Source: Stentor roeselii
Lineage: Eukaryota; Ciliophora; Heterotrichea; Heterotrichida; Stentoridae
Direction: 5' to 3'
DNA: 64,000 nt
NCBI GenBank assembly: GCA_006503475.1
Contig: RSEH01000180.1
Span: 1-64,000, forward strand
The translations under genes and the position numbers were made by a program. How positions within the stretch are numbered: the first letter of the stretch is position 1; every line of letters starts with the position of its first letter. Below are positions 26,712 to 37,201 of this stretch, piece by piece. The notes under the pieces are model-generated. The model was not told the DNA's origin. It made no database searches and worked only from the letters and a program-made list of their open reading frames with translations.

Positions 26712-28091
26712 TTAGTTAAATGATGAGAGTGACGCACTATCCAAGTTAGGGTTTCTCGGAAGTGGATATGCCATCTTCGGTGAGTCTCTCTTGGACTTAG
26801 GCGTCAAAGTCTTTGCCAAGTTAGGTTTGAAGACGACTCCAGTTTCTTTCAAATAACGATCTTGCATAACAACCTGCCGTTCTTGTTTTTCTCTATGAAG
26901 AGCATAAAGATGTTCAAATCTAGGAATTTCATCACTTTTCTTTCGTCTTGGCGCGCTACTCGATCGTTCTTTTTCAGGTCTTTTCTTTTTTTCCACCTCC
27001 GCGTAAAGACGAGAGTACTTTCCAGGCCCTTCCGCTTGAGTCATTAGCTTTGGAACGAACTGAACTTCGGCTTCTTCTAATTGGCCTGCAAGTTGTTTTT
27101 TTATTCGTTGCTTTTGAATTTCTTGAAAATTGTTGTACAACTTTTCGTATACGTTCCCTGCAGTCACCTGACCTGAGTTGCCGTTTATGTTCGGACGAAA
27201 TGTGCAGTCGATTACTTCTGAGTGCTTCTGTTGAAGCTCTTTTTCCATGAATTTTTTCCTCTGGGCTTCGGCATCGTTGTAGAGCTTTTCGAAAGCTTTT
27301 TCTTTGTAGGGACTTTTTGGAGGATTGATTTTAGGGGAAAATGTGCATTCTTGCATTTCTTGAACTTCTTTGTGTTTTAGACCGATTGTGTCTCGGATAC
27401 GGCTGTCACTTTGACTGAGTCTGTCGAAAACGTTTCCTGCTCGGTCCACATCACAGTTAACCTTAGGTCTAAAAGTGCATTCTTCCATTTCCCTCATGAT
27501 GAAATCCGTTCTATTCTTTTCCAGTGTGACTTCCTTATTAGCAGCATGATCATAAAGCCTATTAAAAGGCGACTTTCGTGAATTATGATCAAAAACAGAT
27601 TCAACTCTTCCCCTAATGAGCGGTTTAGACGAGGAAGAACTAAGAAGTTGCTTAGCCTCACTTTTAACAGACAACGACTGAGACCTGACAGACTGACTGA
27701 CTGAATGCGATGCAGGTCTTGAGTATTCTTTCAAATAACTAAGCGTTGAAAGCCGATCACTTGGCTGCCCCAGGATTTTCGACCACCTGAAGAAAAACCT
27801 CATTTTTTCACGAGTACTCGAAAGAGCCTTTATTTCAAGAGAGGACTTTAAAGCTCTTTCTTGCTGATGGTAAAAAAAATATTTGAATACTCGCTGCGCT
27901 AGTTCTGAATAAAAAGTACCGATTGGACTTGAACGAATTTGAACATCAAGAACTTGGCTCAGGTTTAAGATGATTGACTTTGTGTTTTGAGACTCTTCTG
28001 GAATACGTGAAAAGTCGGAGTAGCTGATTAGGCCCTTTTTTTTGATTACAACTTTTAGGAGGTAATTGCGGAAGGAGTAGCTTACTTGCAT
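26712..28091 (-). CDS. Repeat protein with C-T-F-x-P-x-I-N motifs
   Basis: The 459-residue product has a globular-looking N-terminal third and a repeated C-terminal part. At least five units of about 60-65 residues each contain a motif like E-C-T-F-R-P-K-V-N, Q-C-T-F-S-P-K-I-N, D-C-T-F-R-P-N-I-N or V-F-K-P-N-L, followed by a F/Y-x-R/K-L-Y segment and a charged helix. Similar repeat proteins are common in ciliates and other flagellated protists, and their function is mostly unknown; a cytoskeletal role is a guess. The start follows TGTATAA. Confidence 0.75.
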   Translation of the reverse strand: MQVSYSFRNYLLKVVIKKKGLISYSDFSRIPEESQNTKSIILNLSQVLDVQIRSSPIGTFYSELAQRVFKYFFYHQQERALKSSLEIKALSSTREKMRFFFRWSKILGQPSDRLSTLSYLKEYSRPASHSVSQSVRSQSLSVKSEAKQLLSSSSSKPLIRGRVESVFDHNSRKSPFNRLYDHAANKEVTLEKNRTDFIMREMEECTFRPKVNCDVDRAGNVFDRLSQSDSRIRDTIGLKHKEVQEMQECTFSPKINPPKSPYKEKAFEKLYNDAEAQRKKFMEKELQQKHSEVIDCTFRPNINGNSGQVTAGNVYEKLYNNFQEIQKQRIKKQLAGQLEEAEVQFVPKLMTQAEGPGKYSRLYAEVEKKKRPEKERSSSAPRRKKSDEIPRFEHLYALHREKQERQVVMQDRYLKETGVVFKPNLAKTLTPKSKRDSPKMAYPLPRNPNLDSASLSSFN

Positions 28092-28198
28092 TTATACAGT
28101 TATTTAATGCTTGGTGAAATGACTGTTGATGGCAATCGATGAATAGAAAAATACGCTGAAAGTAAGGATATGGAGAATATTAGAATCTTAAGATCCTA

Positions 28199-29533
28199 TT
28201 AATTAACTTCTTCTTCTTCATTTTTCAGCTCAGGCATGATTTTAAACTCTTTGAGTAACTCGACAGCGACTTTAGACTGCGGAGATTTTTTGATGATCGA
28301 GACGACTTCATGAACCCTTTCCTTTTCTATCATCTCCTGAATAGCTTGATCCCTCTTCTTGCTATTCGCGAGTTCTTTATTAATTTTGACACTTTCGAAC
28401 TTCTGACTGTCATTGATTTGCTTTTCAATAATCATCTGCCTTTTTTTTTTCCTTTTTAATTCTTACATGATTTTATGTGCGCGTTTTAGTTTAATAAGCG
28501 CTTCTTCATCTCTGATCTTTTGCTGTTCAATCTTGAGTTCAATTTCTTTTCCCATGCTGGCTTTGCGATTTTTCATAATATTTTCAGCAGCGTGAAGTTT
28601 CTTCTGCAATGAAAGCTCTTTATTCTGCATATGTTGTCGAAACTGACTTTCAATTTCCTGCAACTTCTGCGCTCGTTGTTCTTTAAAAGTCCTGATTTTT
28701 TCCCATTTTTCCTGCACCTCCTGACGTCTTTTTTCCCTTCTTTCACTAACAGCACGAGTTTTTTCAAGTATTTTAAAAATAAGTTCATTTTGATGGTCTT
28801 CTTCAAAAGGTGCAAGTCTCGTGATAGACATTTGTGTCCTGGCGCTTTCCTTTTTCATTAAAATCTGTTTTTCATGTAAAACTCTAGATTTTTCTATTTT
28901 TTCATCAAGTTTCGCAAGTGCTTCTCCAACGTCAAGTTCGATGGTTCCATGAAGAGGTTTAGAAGTCGTGTTTTTTACTTTAGGAGTCTGGGCAGCGGGC
29001 TTTGAGTTAACACCTTGACTGAGAGCTTTTCTTACTTGAAGCTCTTGGGTGTTAAGGATTCTTGAATAGTTTTCTTGCTGGTTTTTTTTGAACTGCTCGA
29101 TTTTTGACAGTTTTAAAGATCGCGGGTTGGCCATCGACTTGGGTCTTTCTTTTTTGGCAGGTTTTATGTGGAAGTCTTTTATGCTTTCTAAGGCAGTTAT
29201 CAGGACATCCTTGTTGCGGTCGTTTAGGAAAACTTTCTTTTCTGGCTCGGCTGGTTGACTTGAGGACTCTTCGAAAAAGTCGTCTTCGTAGGATGTTCGG
29301 ATTGTTGTGTCTTTTGTTTTGGAACGTTTTGACTGCATTGTGGATTTTATTAGCTTTACTGTTTCTTCGAGTCTTTTGGAGTAGCTGTCGAATCTTAACT
29401 GTTTGATCTCGTCTCTTGTTCCTTTCGCGCCGAAGTCGTTGAAGGTTTTTAGGGTTAGCTCTTCTTTGTCGATTCCGAGAGTTTCCATTGCGGACTTGAT
29501 CCTGGGGTTATTGATATCAAGTGCAAAGTTCAT
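28199..29533 (-). CDS. Coiled-coil protein (ciliate-type, N-P-R-I start)
   Basis: Exons 29533-28467 and 28451-28199 give about 439 residues. The N-terminal block (N-N-P-R-I-K-S-A-M-E-T-L-G-I, then D-F-G-A-K-G-T-R-D-E-I) is of a kind I associate with ciliate coiled-coil proteins. The rest is charged, mostly coiled coil, ending in an acidic tail. No function can be assigned; an axonemal or cortical role is only plausible. The next gene upstream on this strand ends at 29548, leaving 14 nt for its 3' end and this gene's promoter. Confidence 0.78.
28452..28466 (-). other. 15-nt spliceosomal intron
   Basis: On the minus strand it reads GTAAGAATTAAAAAG, with A at position 10. It splits an ATG codon after its second base. 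Splicing joins RAHKIM to KKKRQMIIEKQ and fuses two open frames. Confidence 0.9.
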
Positions 29534-29547
29534 ATTTAAATTGACTG

Positions 29548-30645
29548 CTAGTAAATATTCATATAACCTCTATAAGGAATACTAGAGACTCTATATCGAT
29601 CAAGCATACTTTTCCCAGCTCGCATCAGACCAGGAGAAGCAAGTTCCTCAACATTTTTTTTCTCATGAATAAAATTCCTAAACAAATTGAATTCCTGCAA
29701 AACCTCATCTTTTTCATACTTAGAAGCCTGAGCCTCAAACCTAAGATCCTTAATAAGTTCATTCATATTGCTTCTAAGCTCAACCAGTTTTTGTTGCTGA
29801 TCAATCTGGTTAACTTTATTAAACCCTACATCTTTTTTTTCTTTAAAACCTTTTGAAACAATCGACTTCTTCAAAGGTTCACGAAACTCAATCTTTTCCT
29901 GTTCCTTCAGAACTTTCATTTCTCTTTGAGGAGTAATCATCGAGACCATTCTAAGACTTTGATCATCATAATCCTCTCCATTTTCAGCACTTAATTCTTT
30001 CTTATACAAAAGGTCAATTTCTTGAAGTTCCTTTCTAATCCTCTCTTCATCTTGTTTTTCCTTCAACTTCTGCTGGGCGACTTTCTTTTCATTTTTCAAT
30101 TTTTTTTCATTGACCTGCTGATTAAGTGACTGAATCCAAAAATCTCTCTTTCGAGCTAATTCCTCTTCTCTTCTCGAAGAGTCTTCAATCCAAGGCGAGC
30201 TTTTCATTTGCGACTCTCGAAATTCTTTGAACTGATTCATCTCTTTTCTCGGTAATTGTGGTGAAAAAAAAACCGCTTCAGTCAAAACTTTTCCTGCTTT
30301 AAGCAGTTCAGGACTAAGTCTTCCTTCGCTGGCTCTGATTGGAATTCTTGTCTTTTCGACTGGACTTGGAGGTTGCCTGAAAAATTTTCCTTGTTTTCGA
30401 GACTTCGCTGCTGAAAGCTGCTCGAGATGCGACTTGTAAGACCTGCGAAGCTCTTCGTTGTGGGCTTTTTTCAGCAGGGCTTGACGGTCCTCGTATTCTG
30501 ATTTCGGGTTTGATAAAAAGCGAAGGTTTTCAGTGAAAGGATGGGGTTCTGGGTACTTTGGTGGGGAGAGAGAGTTTTGTGGTGATGGGTTGAATGGGTT
30601 GGAACTGTTTCGGGCGTTTGGAGGGGTGAAATAGTTTTGATTCAT
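29548..30645 (-). CDS. Coiled-coil protein, Pro-rich N-terminus
   Basis: The 365-residue product begins with about 40 Asn/Pro/Ser-rich residues. Two charged coiled-coil stretches follow (about 50-90 and 150-235), then another near 285-330. The motif Y-K-S-H-L-E-Q-L near residue 70 recalls CSPP1/CCDC66-like microtubule proteins, but this is weak. The start at 30645 follows ATTTAA. No intron is needed. Confidence 0.7.
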   Translation of the reverse strand: MNQNYFTPPNARNSSNPFNPSPQNSLSPPKYPEPHPFTENLRFLSNPKSEYEDRQALLKKAHNEELRRSYKSHLEQLSAAKSRKQGKFFRQPPSPVEKTRIPIRASEGRLSPELLKAGKVLTEAVFFSPQLPRKEMNQFKEFRESQMKSSPWIEDSSRREEELARKRDFWIQSLNQQVNEKKLKNEKKVAQQKLKEKQDEERIRKELQEIDLLYKKELSAENGEDYDDQSLRMVSMITPQREMKVLKEQEKIEFREPLKKSIVSKGFKEKKDVGFNKVNQIDQQQKLVELRSNMNELIKDLRFEAQASKYEKDEVLQEFNLFRNFIHEKKNVEELASPGLMRAGKSMLDRYRVSSIPYRGYMNIY

Positions 30646-31081
30646 TTAAATAATTGACTCTCGTTGGGGTCATTCAGGTGTGAATAGTGGAGGAATGGTT
30701 TGGGGATTTGATTGATTAGGAAAAAGGTTTAGATTTAAGAGGAACTGGGAGGTTAGAATAGGGAATAATTAATAAGGGATTTTATTGTTAGAATTAGAAG
30801 GTTGTAATAGTTTCAAATCGTTTTTTTGATTAAATTTTCTTTATAATAAATATGATTAATCATGTTGTGTGATTCCACCCTGGCCTTTCATTATAGCAAC
30901 TTTAATGTTCAACCCCGAAATTTCTCAAAAAACCGTAACAAGAACCTTAATGATTTTAATTCAGAACATTAGAAATTTTCAAGATTTTAATCAAAATTGT
31001 CATCTCAAGGTAATTAGAAAAAAATATATTAAATTTTCTCATAGTCCACTTAAAATTCAATGGTTTTTAATTAGTAAATAA
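30646..31081. promoter_or_regulatory. Divergent intergenic region
   Basis: AT-rich gap holding the promoters of two diverging genes. An open frame over 30869-31081 is Ile/Phe/Lys-rich with no protein-like features, and I do not consider it a gene. Confidence 0.45.
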
Positions 31082-31849
31082 ATGCACGATCTCGCATTAA
31101 ATTTCCCGAAAAAAAGAAACTTTACCCGAAACACAAGCCACATCCTTGAATCATTAATTCAAGAAGGTTTTTTAACCCTTTCAGTCCTTTCACAGTCTTC
31201 ATCTGCGAAAGAAGCCGACCTTGAAGTGCCTTCCGAAGAAAATCTTCAAAGAGTAGAAAATTTGCTGAAAAAGAATTCAGTCCTTCCTGAGAACCTCAAC
31301 ATATCAAGTCTCTCAAACTACTTGTTCAAGGCATTCAAAAACTCTTCATTCACTGCTCATCAATTGGCTCTTTCACTTAATCATCTCAAAGGATTTCCTG
31401 AAAATCTTGTCACAAAAGGCCTCGTTCTAATCATTTGGAGTTGCTTAAAGACCAGTTTTAAAGATGAAAAAAAAGCTGAAAGTCGAATTGCTTCTTGGAT
31501 CCGCAAAATCAACAAGCGAAGTATCGCTAGGAGCCAATTTCATGTAATTTTTAATGAAATGCTTTTGGAAAATGCTGAAAAGGAAAAAATGAGAGAGAAA
31601 AGTAAGAGAGTTGAAGGGTGTTGCAGGAATTTGGCTGTGAAAGACTCGGTTGGACTTGAAAATTATCAAAACTCTCTTCGACTGGCTGGAACTGGCGATG
31701 TTGACAGGCAGCCTGAGTATTTTTCCCCTTCTTTTAAAGGACTTTTACCTTTGAACTTCAAGGATCAGGATACTCTTGGAATATTTGATTTTTCCAATCA
31801 AGATTTTTTAGATATAGAGCTTGAAGAATTGTTTTTTGTTAATAACTAG
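31082..31849 (+). CDS. Hypothetical protein
   Basis: The 255-residue product is helical with no membrane segment. Its middle (about 65-130) is Leu/Ser-rich and looks globular, followed by a charged stretch at 160-180 and an acidic hydrophobic C-terminus. No family is recognised. The start follows AGTAAATAA. It is the last gene of the compact left part of the window. Confidence 0.65.
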   Translation: MHDLALNFPKKRNFTRNTSHILESLIQEGFLTLSVLSQSSSAKEADLEVPSEENLQRVENLLKKNSVLPENLNISSLSNYLFKAFKNSSFTAHQLALSLNHLKGFPENLVTKGLVLIIWSCLKTSFKDEKKAESRIASWIRKINKRSIARSQFHVIFNEMLLENAEKEKMREKSKRVEGCCRNLAVKDSVGLENYQNSLRLAGTGDVDRQPEYFSPSFKGLLPLNFKDQDTLGIFDFSNQDFLDIELEELFFVNN

Positions 31850-32682
31850 TAATTGGATTGAATAATAGGTTTTGGGTTGAAGTTGAAAATTTGGTTTGGG
31901 GGAAATTTTTGAATTGAGAAAAAAGTGATTTTTAATTGGTTTGGGGATTGGGAATTGAGAGATTTGAAATTTTCTGGAATTTAAATTGTTTTGGATTTGT
32001 TTTTTTGAGTTTTTATATCAAGGATTATTATTGATTTTTTTTTCCCTTTTAGATTAATTTGATTATTTTTTAGGATTCATTTGTTTAATACTCTTGATTA
32101 TGTCTTAAGAAAAAAGGAAAGGCTTATTTAAATAATCAAGAATAAGGAAATGCTCTACGTAAAACTGAAGAATTAAGGAAAATCTGATTTAAAACTTTAA
32201 GGATGAAGAAAAGTCTTACAAAATATTTTAAGAAGTAGAAAAATCTGATTTAAAACTTTAAGGATGAAGAAAAGTCTTACAAAATATTTTAAGAAGTAGG
32301 AAAATCTGAAGTAAAATATTAGAATTAAGGAAATTCTAAACTAAAACTTAGATCTAAAGTAAGTCTAATATAAAATCTAGACAGAAACAAAAGTCTATCT
32401 AAAAACTTCAGAATCAATTAAAGTCTCATGTAAAAACGTAAGTATTATGAAAAGTCTTATAAAAACTTAGGTATTAAGTTAGGTATTTTTCAAAATAAAA
32501 CATTTCTTTATAATTTCATTACTCTTTAATCAAATAGTATTTGATTAATCTAAATATTTTCAACAGTTTTAATTTGAGTTTTTGTCTAATAAAACCTATT
32601 CAAACCATAAAAAAAAGAAAAATATTAATAGCCAGCTCTAAAATCACTTATCTTACAGATTATCACTAATCCTACACTTCAT
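31850..32682. other. Convergent intergenic region with minisatellite
   Basis: Long AT-rich region between converging genes. Its first 200 nt are T/G-rich. The centre holds the tandem repeat at 32101-32480. No gene was seen. Confidence 0.65.
32101..32480. repeat. Minisatellite of 29-31 bp units, about 12-13 copies
   Basis: Units follow the pattern CT, four bases, TAAAA, xTT, then AAG/GAA-rich DNA, ending AAAGT. Most copies are diverged. A 61-bp double unit (32179-32239) is repeated at 32240-32300 with only its last base changed, so the array expanded recently. The unit length is not a multiple of three and frames are closed, so it is not coding. Confidence 0.85.
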
Positions 32683-33693
32683 TCAAAACTCTCTAAATTT
32701 CCTGATATCAAATTGCTTCCCAAGTCGAATAATATTAAAGATCTTTTTATGTTTCCTTGAATTTTTAATATTTTTATAGTTCGGTTTGATAAAAACCTTA
32801 CCTCTTTGTAGACGAGTGACAATATCCATATCTCGAGTATCAATGCATTCAACGAATTTGCAAAAACTAATATCAGGGTCACTTTCAATTAATTTTAAAA
32901 TACTTTCCTTTTTTTCCTGTCTTAGCTTTAAGACTTCCGTAAAGACCAAATATCGATAAGTTGCTTTCCTTCCAAATTTCGTGTTAACATAACTTAAATT
33001 CAGTTCTGAAACATTCTCAAAAACCATTCTTTGAATCTCATTCTGAGTCAACAAGTCAAACTTTTCCTTCTTCAGACAATCTTTGCAAATTATCTTCCCG
33101 ATCAAAGGACACATGAAATAATTCTCTTCACAAGGAACCTGGAAACATTCAACACAAGATTTTCTACATAATTCAACATATTTCGCTTTAAAGTTCTCAT
33201 CAGAATGAGAAAATTTAAAGTCTCTCAAAAGAAAATTTTTCCATAATTCCGGTTCCCAAGTAACTTGGTAAAATTCTTTAGAAACTTTTGAAAGAATCAG
33301 CAAATCTGCAAGGCTCATGAATTTAAAGACTTCTAATAAGACTCTGCGACGAGTTGTATGGATTTTTAAGAGACTTGCTTGAAGTTCGGTCGCTTCAGCT
33401 TTTTCGCAAATGTTGTAGAATTTTGAATTCCACCTTTCAAACCATTGATTGAAGACCTGAAGGTCTGAATCGTTTAACCAGATGTTAAGGTCTGACTTGT
33501 AGATGAATTGATTCAGACTTGGCTTGAAACATTCCAGGTGGAAGTAAGTGAATGAGTAAAATTCTAAGAATTTTATTCTGATTTCACTTTTAAGGATATT
33601 TGAACGGCATTTGCAGCAAGTTGTTTTGCCTGAGGAGGCTTGTTCAACTGTAAAGGATATCATTTTAAACCTGAGATCTTTTGAGATCGACAT
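32683..33693 (-). CDS. zf-PARP-like / F-box / second zinc cluster protein, paralog 1
   Basis: The 336-residue product has three parts. Residues about 12-60 look like a PARP-type zinc finger (C-x2-C, then Y-F-H-L-E-C). Residues about 118-155 form an F-box-like helix set (L-L-E-V-F-K-F-M, L-S-K-V-S-K-E-F-Y, P-E-L-W-K). A second Cys cluster follows at about 182-215 (C-V-E-C, C-P-L-I, C-K-D-C-L). The C-terminus is basic. F-box proteins usually recruit substrates to SCF ubiquitin ligases. Paralogs lie at 35131-36240 and 42143-43207. Unlike those two, no WD40 gene sits beside this copy. Confidence 0.78.
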   Translation of the reverse strand: MSISKDLRFKMISFTVEQASSGKTTCCKCRSNILKSEIRIKFLEFYSFTYFHLECFKPSLNQFIYKSDLNIWLNDSDLQVFNQWFERWNSKFYNICEKAEATELQASLLKIHTTRRRVLLEVFKFMSLADLLILSKVSKEFYQVTWEPELWKNFLLRDFKFSHSDENFKAKYVELCRKSCVECFQVPCEENYFMCPLIGKIICKDCLKKEKFDLLTQNEIQRMVFENVSELNLSYVNTKFGRKATYRYLVFTEVLKLRQEKKESILKLIESDPDISFCKFVECIDTRDMDIVTRLQRGKVFIKPNYKNIKNSRKHKKIFNIIRLGKQFDIRKFREF

Positions 33694-35130
33694 TTTGGAT
33701 TATAATGATTTTGAAGATAATGAAGGGATCTTATATTTTTTATGTTTTATAGGAAAAACTTTTTAGAAATTGATTGAATGGGATATCAAATTGGGTTTTT
33801 TATTTGGATTATTGAATGGATGAAGGGTTTTAAATAATTAAGGTTTTAGCTGTTCTATGAATTATTACTTGAAAAGTAGGAATTTTGATTAGAGAAGAGT
33901 TTACTGAGAGTAAGTGTATATTTTTATAATATATGTTTGATAGTTGATTTTATATTTGATTTATTATTTAAATTATTCGCACCATATCTTTCCAATATCA
34001 AATAATAGGATTATAAGCACATGATGAATAAGTTCTTATAAATACTTAATCCATTTGATTGAATAAATACGAATTTGAAGCCTTTCTACTTAAGTTGATT
34101 CAAAAAATTTATAATCTATTAATAAAAACTTATAAAAGAAAGTCAAATAAACTGTAATTTCTTATACTAGAGAGTAAGAGTAATAAATAAAATACTAGAG
34201 GATTCCCTTAAAATGAAAATATATTTTCGACTGATCACAAAGACATCAAATTAATCTATATTCTAAACTAATAAATTGTTCTTATTTGTCTAAGTCTAGA
34301 GGATTGCCCTAGAATATACCCTAGCCCAAAGTTATTAACTATATCTGCCCTCACTTTTGGCTAGGATTCTCACAAGAAAATCTTCTAGAGTAAAATGAAG
34401 CAGGATGTTAGTGATACTTGAAGTGTTTATCGACTCTACTATTTATATATTTTACTACAATTTCTTAAATCAAAACCAAAATTAGCCACTTTAATTACAT
34501 GTCTTCCTTTTGTTTTGAGTCACGAAGATTTATTGCAATCTTATAAGCCTCTATTTAGTCTTTTTCTATCAACATTGTCTAAATAAGCCTTGCTAGCTTT
34601 AAACAGGTCTTAATAAAGTTCGAAAAAATGTTTAAATATTAAAATATTTCTCAAATCTTTTGAAACAATTTATCGTTGAAGCAGACTATTCTTCAATAGT
34701 GTAATCTTCTACTGTTGATTTCAATAGAAATAAGTTGAAAAAGTAAAAAATTTATAAATCTAGAATCTAATATTAGGAGAAACATTGAAAAAGAGACAAA
34801 ATAGCACATTTTTTAAAGAGCTAAAAATGAGAATAGTTAAAATTGAGGTTGAGATGGAATATAATGCTTTGCCATTGAAGAAAAATAGTGACTACTTTAT
34901 GAATTTGATCTTGAAATCTCCTATGAAAAAGAAAATCGGGATCCCAAATATCTATTTAGACGAAGAGAAATTAACATTATTTGGAAAACTTTTCTGCTTT
35001 GATCAAGGATAACGTTTATTTAAGAGAATGCATCTACTCACAAACCTCCCAAATCCCTCGATACTCTAAAACAATCAAATAAACCCAAGAAATATTTTAA
35101 AAGAGCATTAAACTAAAAAAACTTTTTTAT
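33694..35130. other. Long AT-rich intergenic region
   Basis: Very AT-rich. An imperfect 20-bp direct repeat beginning CTAGAGGATT lies at 34195-34214 and 34296-34315. A possible small ORF lies at 34827-35012. I see nothing else recognisable. Confidence 0.55.
34827..35012 (+). CDS. Possible small protein or gene remnant
   Basis: A 61-residue ORF with mixed, protein-like composition (I-G-I-P-N-I-Y-L-D-E-E-K-L) starts at an ATG after GCTAAAA, in a region otherwise poor in open frames. It has no recognised family and no obvious likeness to the neighbouring paralogs. It may be a short gene, a remnant or chance. Confidence 0.25.
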   Translation: MRIVKIEVEMEYNALPLKKNSDYFMNLILKSPMKKKIGIPNIYLDEEKLTLFGKLFCFDQG

Positions 35131-36240
35131 CTAGAGAGATAGAATAGATTGATAATCTTCACTATCAGAATCAGAAGACTTGCTGCATTTAATTTGATTC
35201 AAATCGAAATTCCCTTCTCCTTGACGAATAAATTTAAAGATGCTTTTTCTATATCCAAATTTCCAAAGAGTATTCGAGTTTATCCGATACTTACAAGAAT
35301 TAGAAGTTCTTGCATTATAATAGTCCATTTTTTCAACCTCAAGTCTCAAAATCGCTTGTTTTAAATCCTGAAAGTCCGGCCGATGTTTAATAATATTCAA
35401 AATATAGCATTTTTGTGATTCTCTAAATCGATAAATAGCTTCTAAAACCAAATACTTGTACGTCATAAGTTTCTGTTTTTTTTCAAAGTATTCCAAAGTT
35501 AGAAGACTTGGGTTGATAGAAAAAACATGACGAATCTTCCTCAAAGTAAATATTTCAAACTTCTCGCTTTTCAAGCATTCCTTACAAATGACCTTATGAA
35601 GAATGGGACACTTGTAATATTTAACGATTGTCAAGACTTGAAAGCAAATTTTGCAGGTTAATCCTGACAATTCAATGAATTTATTCTTGGAATTTCCTTC
35701 TTTCCAGATGATTTTTCGATCTCGAAGCAAAAAAGTCTGCCAAAGTTCGTCTTCTGAGGCAGCCTGATAAAACTCTTTTGATACAAGGGAAAGAGTTAAA
35801 ATATCAGAAATATTCAAAAACTTGAAAATCTCCAGAAAGGCTCTTCTTCGAGTCATTTGGACTTTTTGTAAAGTTTTTCTACGAGCTGTTAATGATGGTC
35901 TTGAGTTTGGGATAGCGACGAGGGTGTTGAAATTATCGAGCCAGGTGTCGAAGATCAGTGATGAGGAATTGTCTAGGTTTATCGTTAGGTCGGACTTCCA
36001 GATGTACTGAATGTTTTTTGGGATGAAGCAGTTGAGGTGGTACCTGGATTTGAAATAGCCTGGCACTGATATGCGAATATTTCCTCTTTCTATCAGTTCA
36101 CCGCAACTAAGGCAAGGCGATTTTAGGCAACTTGGAGAGTTTTCAACTGTGAAAATCAATCTTTTGAATCCTGGGATATTATGTGAAACCAATTTATTTT
36201 TATATTGAAAATTATCAAAAGTGAAATTGAAAGATTTCAT
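35131..36240 (-). CDS. zf-PARP-like / F-box / second zinc cluster protein, paralog 2
   Basis: About 369 residues, with the same order as its paralogs: C-L-S-C then Y-H-L-N-C (PARP-like finger, about 40-75), F-box-like helices (L-E-I-F-K-F-L, L-S-L-V-S-K-E-F-Y, D-E-L-W) at about 135-175, and a C-x2-C / C-P / C-K-E-C-L cluster at about 195-230. The Ser/Asp-rich tail is unique to this copy. The ORF extends upstream to a TTG at 36255, but the first ATG is at 36240. A B-box/WD40 gene starts divergently at 37202. Confidence 0.78.
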   Translation of the reverse strand: MKSFNFTFDNFQYKNKLVSHNIPGFKRLIFTVENSPSCLKSPCLSCGELIERGNIRISVPGYFKSRYHLNCFIPKNIQYIWKSDLTINLDNSSSLIFDTWLDNFNTLVAIPNSRPSLTARRKTLQKVQMTRRRAFLEIFKFLNISDILTLSLVSKEFYQAASEDELWQTFLLRDRKIIWKEGNSKNKFIELSGLTCKICFQVLTIVKYYKCPILHKVICKECLKSEKFEIFTLRKIRHVFSINPSLLTLEYFEKKQKLMTYKYLVLEAIYRFRESQKCYILNIIKHRPDFQDLKQAILRLEVEKMDYYNARTSNSCKYRINSNTLWKFGYRKSIFKFIRQGEGNFDLNQIKCSKSSDSDSEDYQSILSL

Positions 36241-37201
36241 TTTGAAGATTTTCAAAGGATGAGTAAAAATTGTTCAGTTAATTCAAAGGAAGATTAAAAA
36301 TTTGAAAATCAGAATTATAGACAAATTGTATATGGAAAAATACAATGAAATTTTTTAAATAGTTCAGAATAAAAGTTTATAATTTGATAATCTGATGTTA
36401 AAATATCTCCACTAAAGAATTTATTATATTATGTACTCCAAAATTAATCTTTAGTTCTTCAAAATAACCTTTCGATTATATGAACTCTTCAACGATAATA
36501 ATATAATTTACTATCTACAAGATTACTAAAGAAAAGGTTAATTCTTTAATATAATATCATTACTTATATGAATTCCATAAAATTTCTTATATATTCAGGA
36601 ATATCATGAAATGCAGAAATTGATATCGAAGAGAAAATCCTATTATTCTAGAATAATTTATTTTGCATCTTTCAGCAAATCATTAATTATCTTCGGCTTT
36701 GCAATCCTTATTATTTAAATCATAAATTTGATATCAAAGGTCTTTACTTATTTATTTCAAAAAAAAATCTAAAACCTTATCTCTTTTAGTAAATTATTTG
36801 ATTTAAAGTATTAAATCTTAAACATTTTTCATTTCTCATTTCAAATTCTCTAAGTTTTGCTTTTAACTAATATATATTAAAAGTTTGCCTTTAGATCCCG
36901 TTTTAAGTGTACAAACAAGAGGTTTAATGATTTACTCATTAAAATTATATTGCCTCTTTCTCTGAAAATAATAATAAAGAAGAGAGATGAAAATAGTGAT
37001 TCCTTCGATAAAACTAAACAAAATTGTAAGATTTATGAAATTCAGATAAAACTAATAATAATTAGCAGAGTCTTTTAATAAACAGTAAATTTTCTATCTT
37101 CCCACAATTTCCCCTAAAATTTACATATATTAGAAGCTAGGTTTAAGGCAACCTTAAATTTCCTGAGTCAGATAATGATAATTCCTAGAGCTTATATATA
37201 A
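36241..37201. promoter_or_regulatory. Divergent intergenic region between F-box and WD40 genes
   Basis: Nearly 1 kb of very AT-rich DNA with no gene. The equivalent gap in the second F-box/WD40 pair is 11 nt. TATATATAA lies directly before the WD40 start codon. Confidence 0.5.

Noticed and set aside
30869-31081. Open frame upstream of the gene at 31082
   Set aside because: The composition is that of translated AT-rich spacer, with no usual start context and no motif.
32101-32480. CRISPR-like array
   Set aside because: The units are adjacent and diverged, without unique spacers, in a eukaryotic genome. It is a minisatellite.
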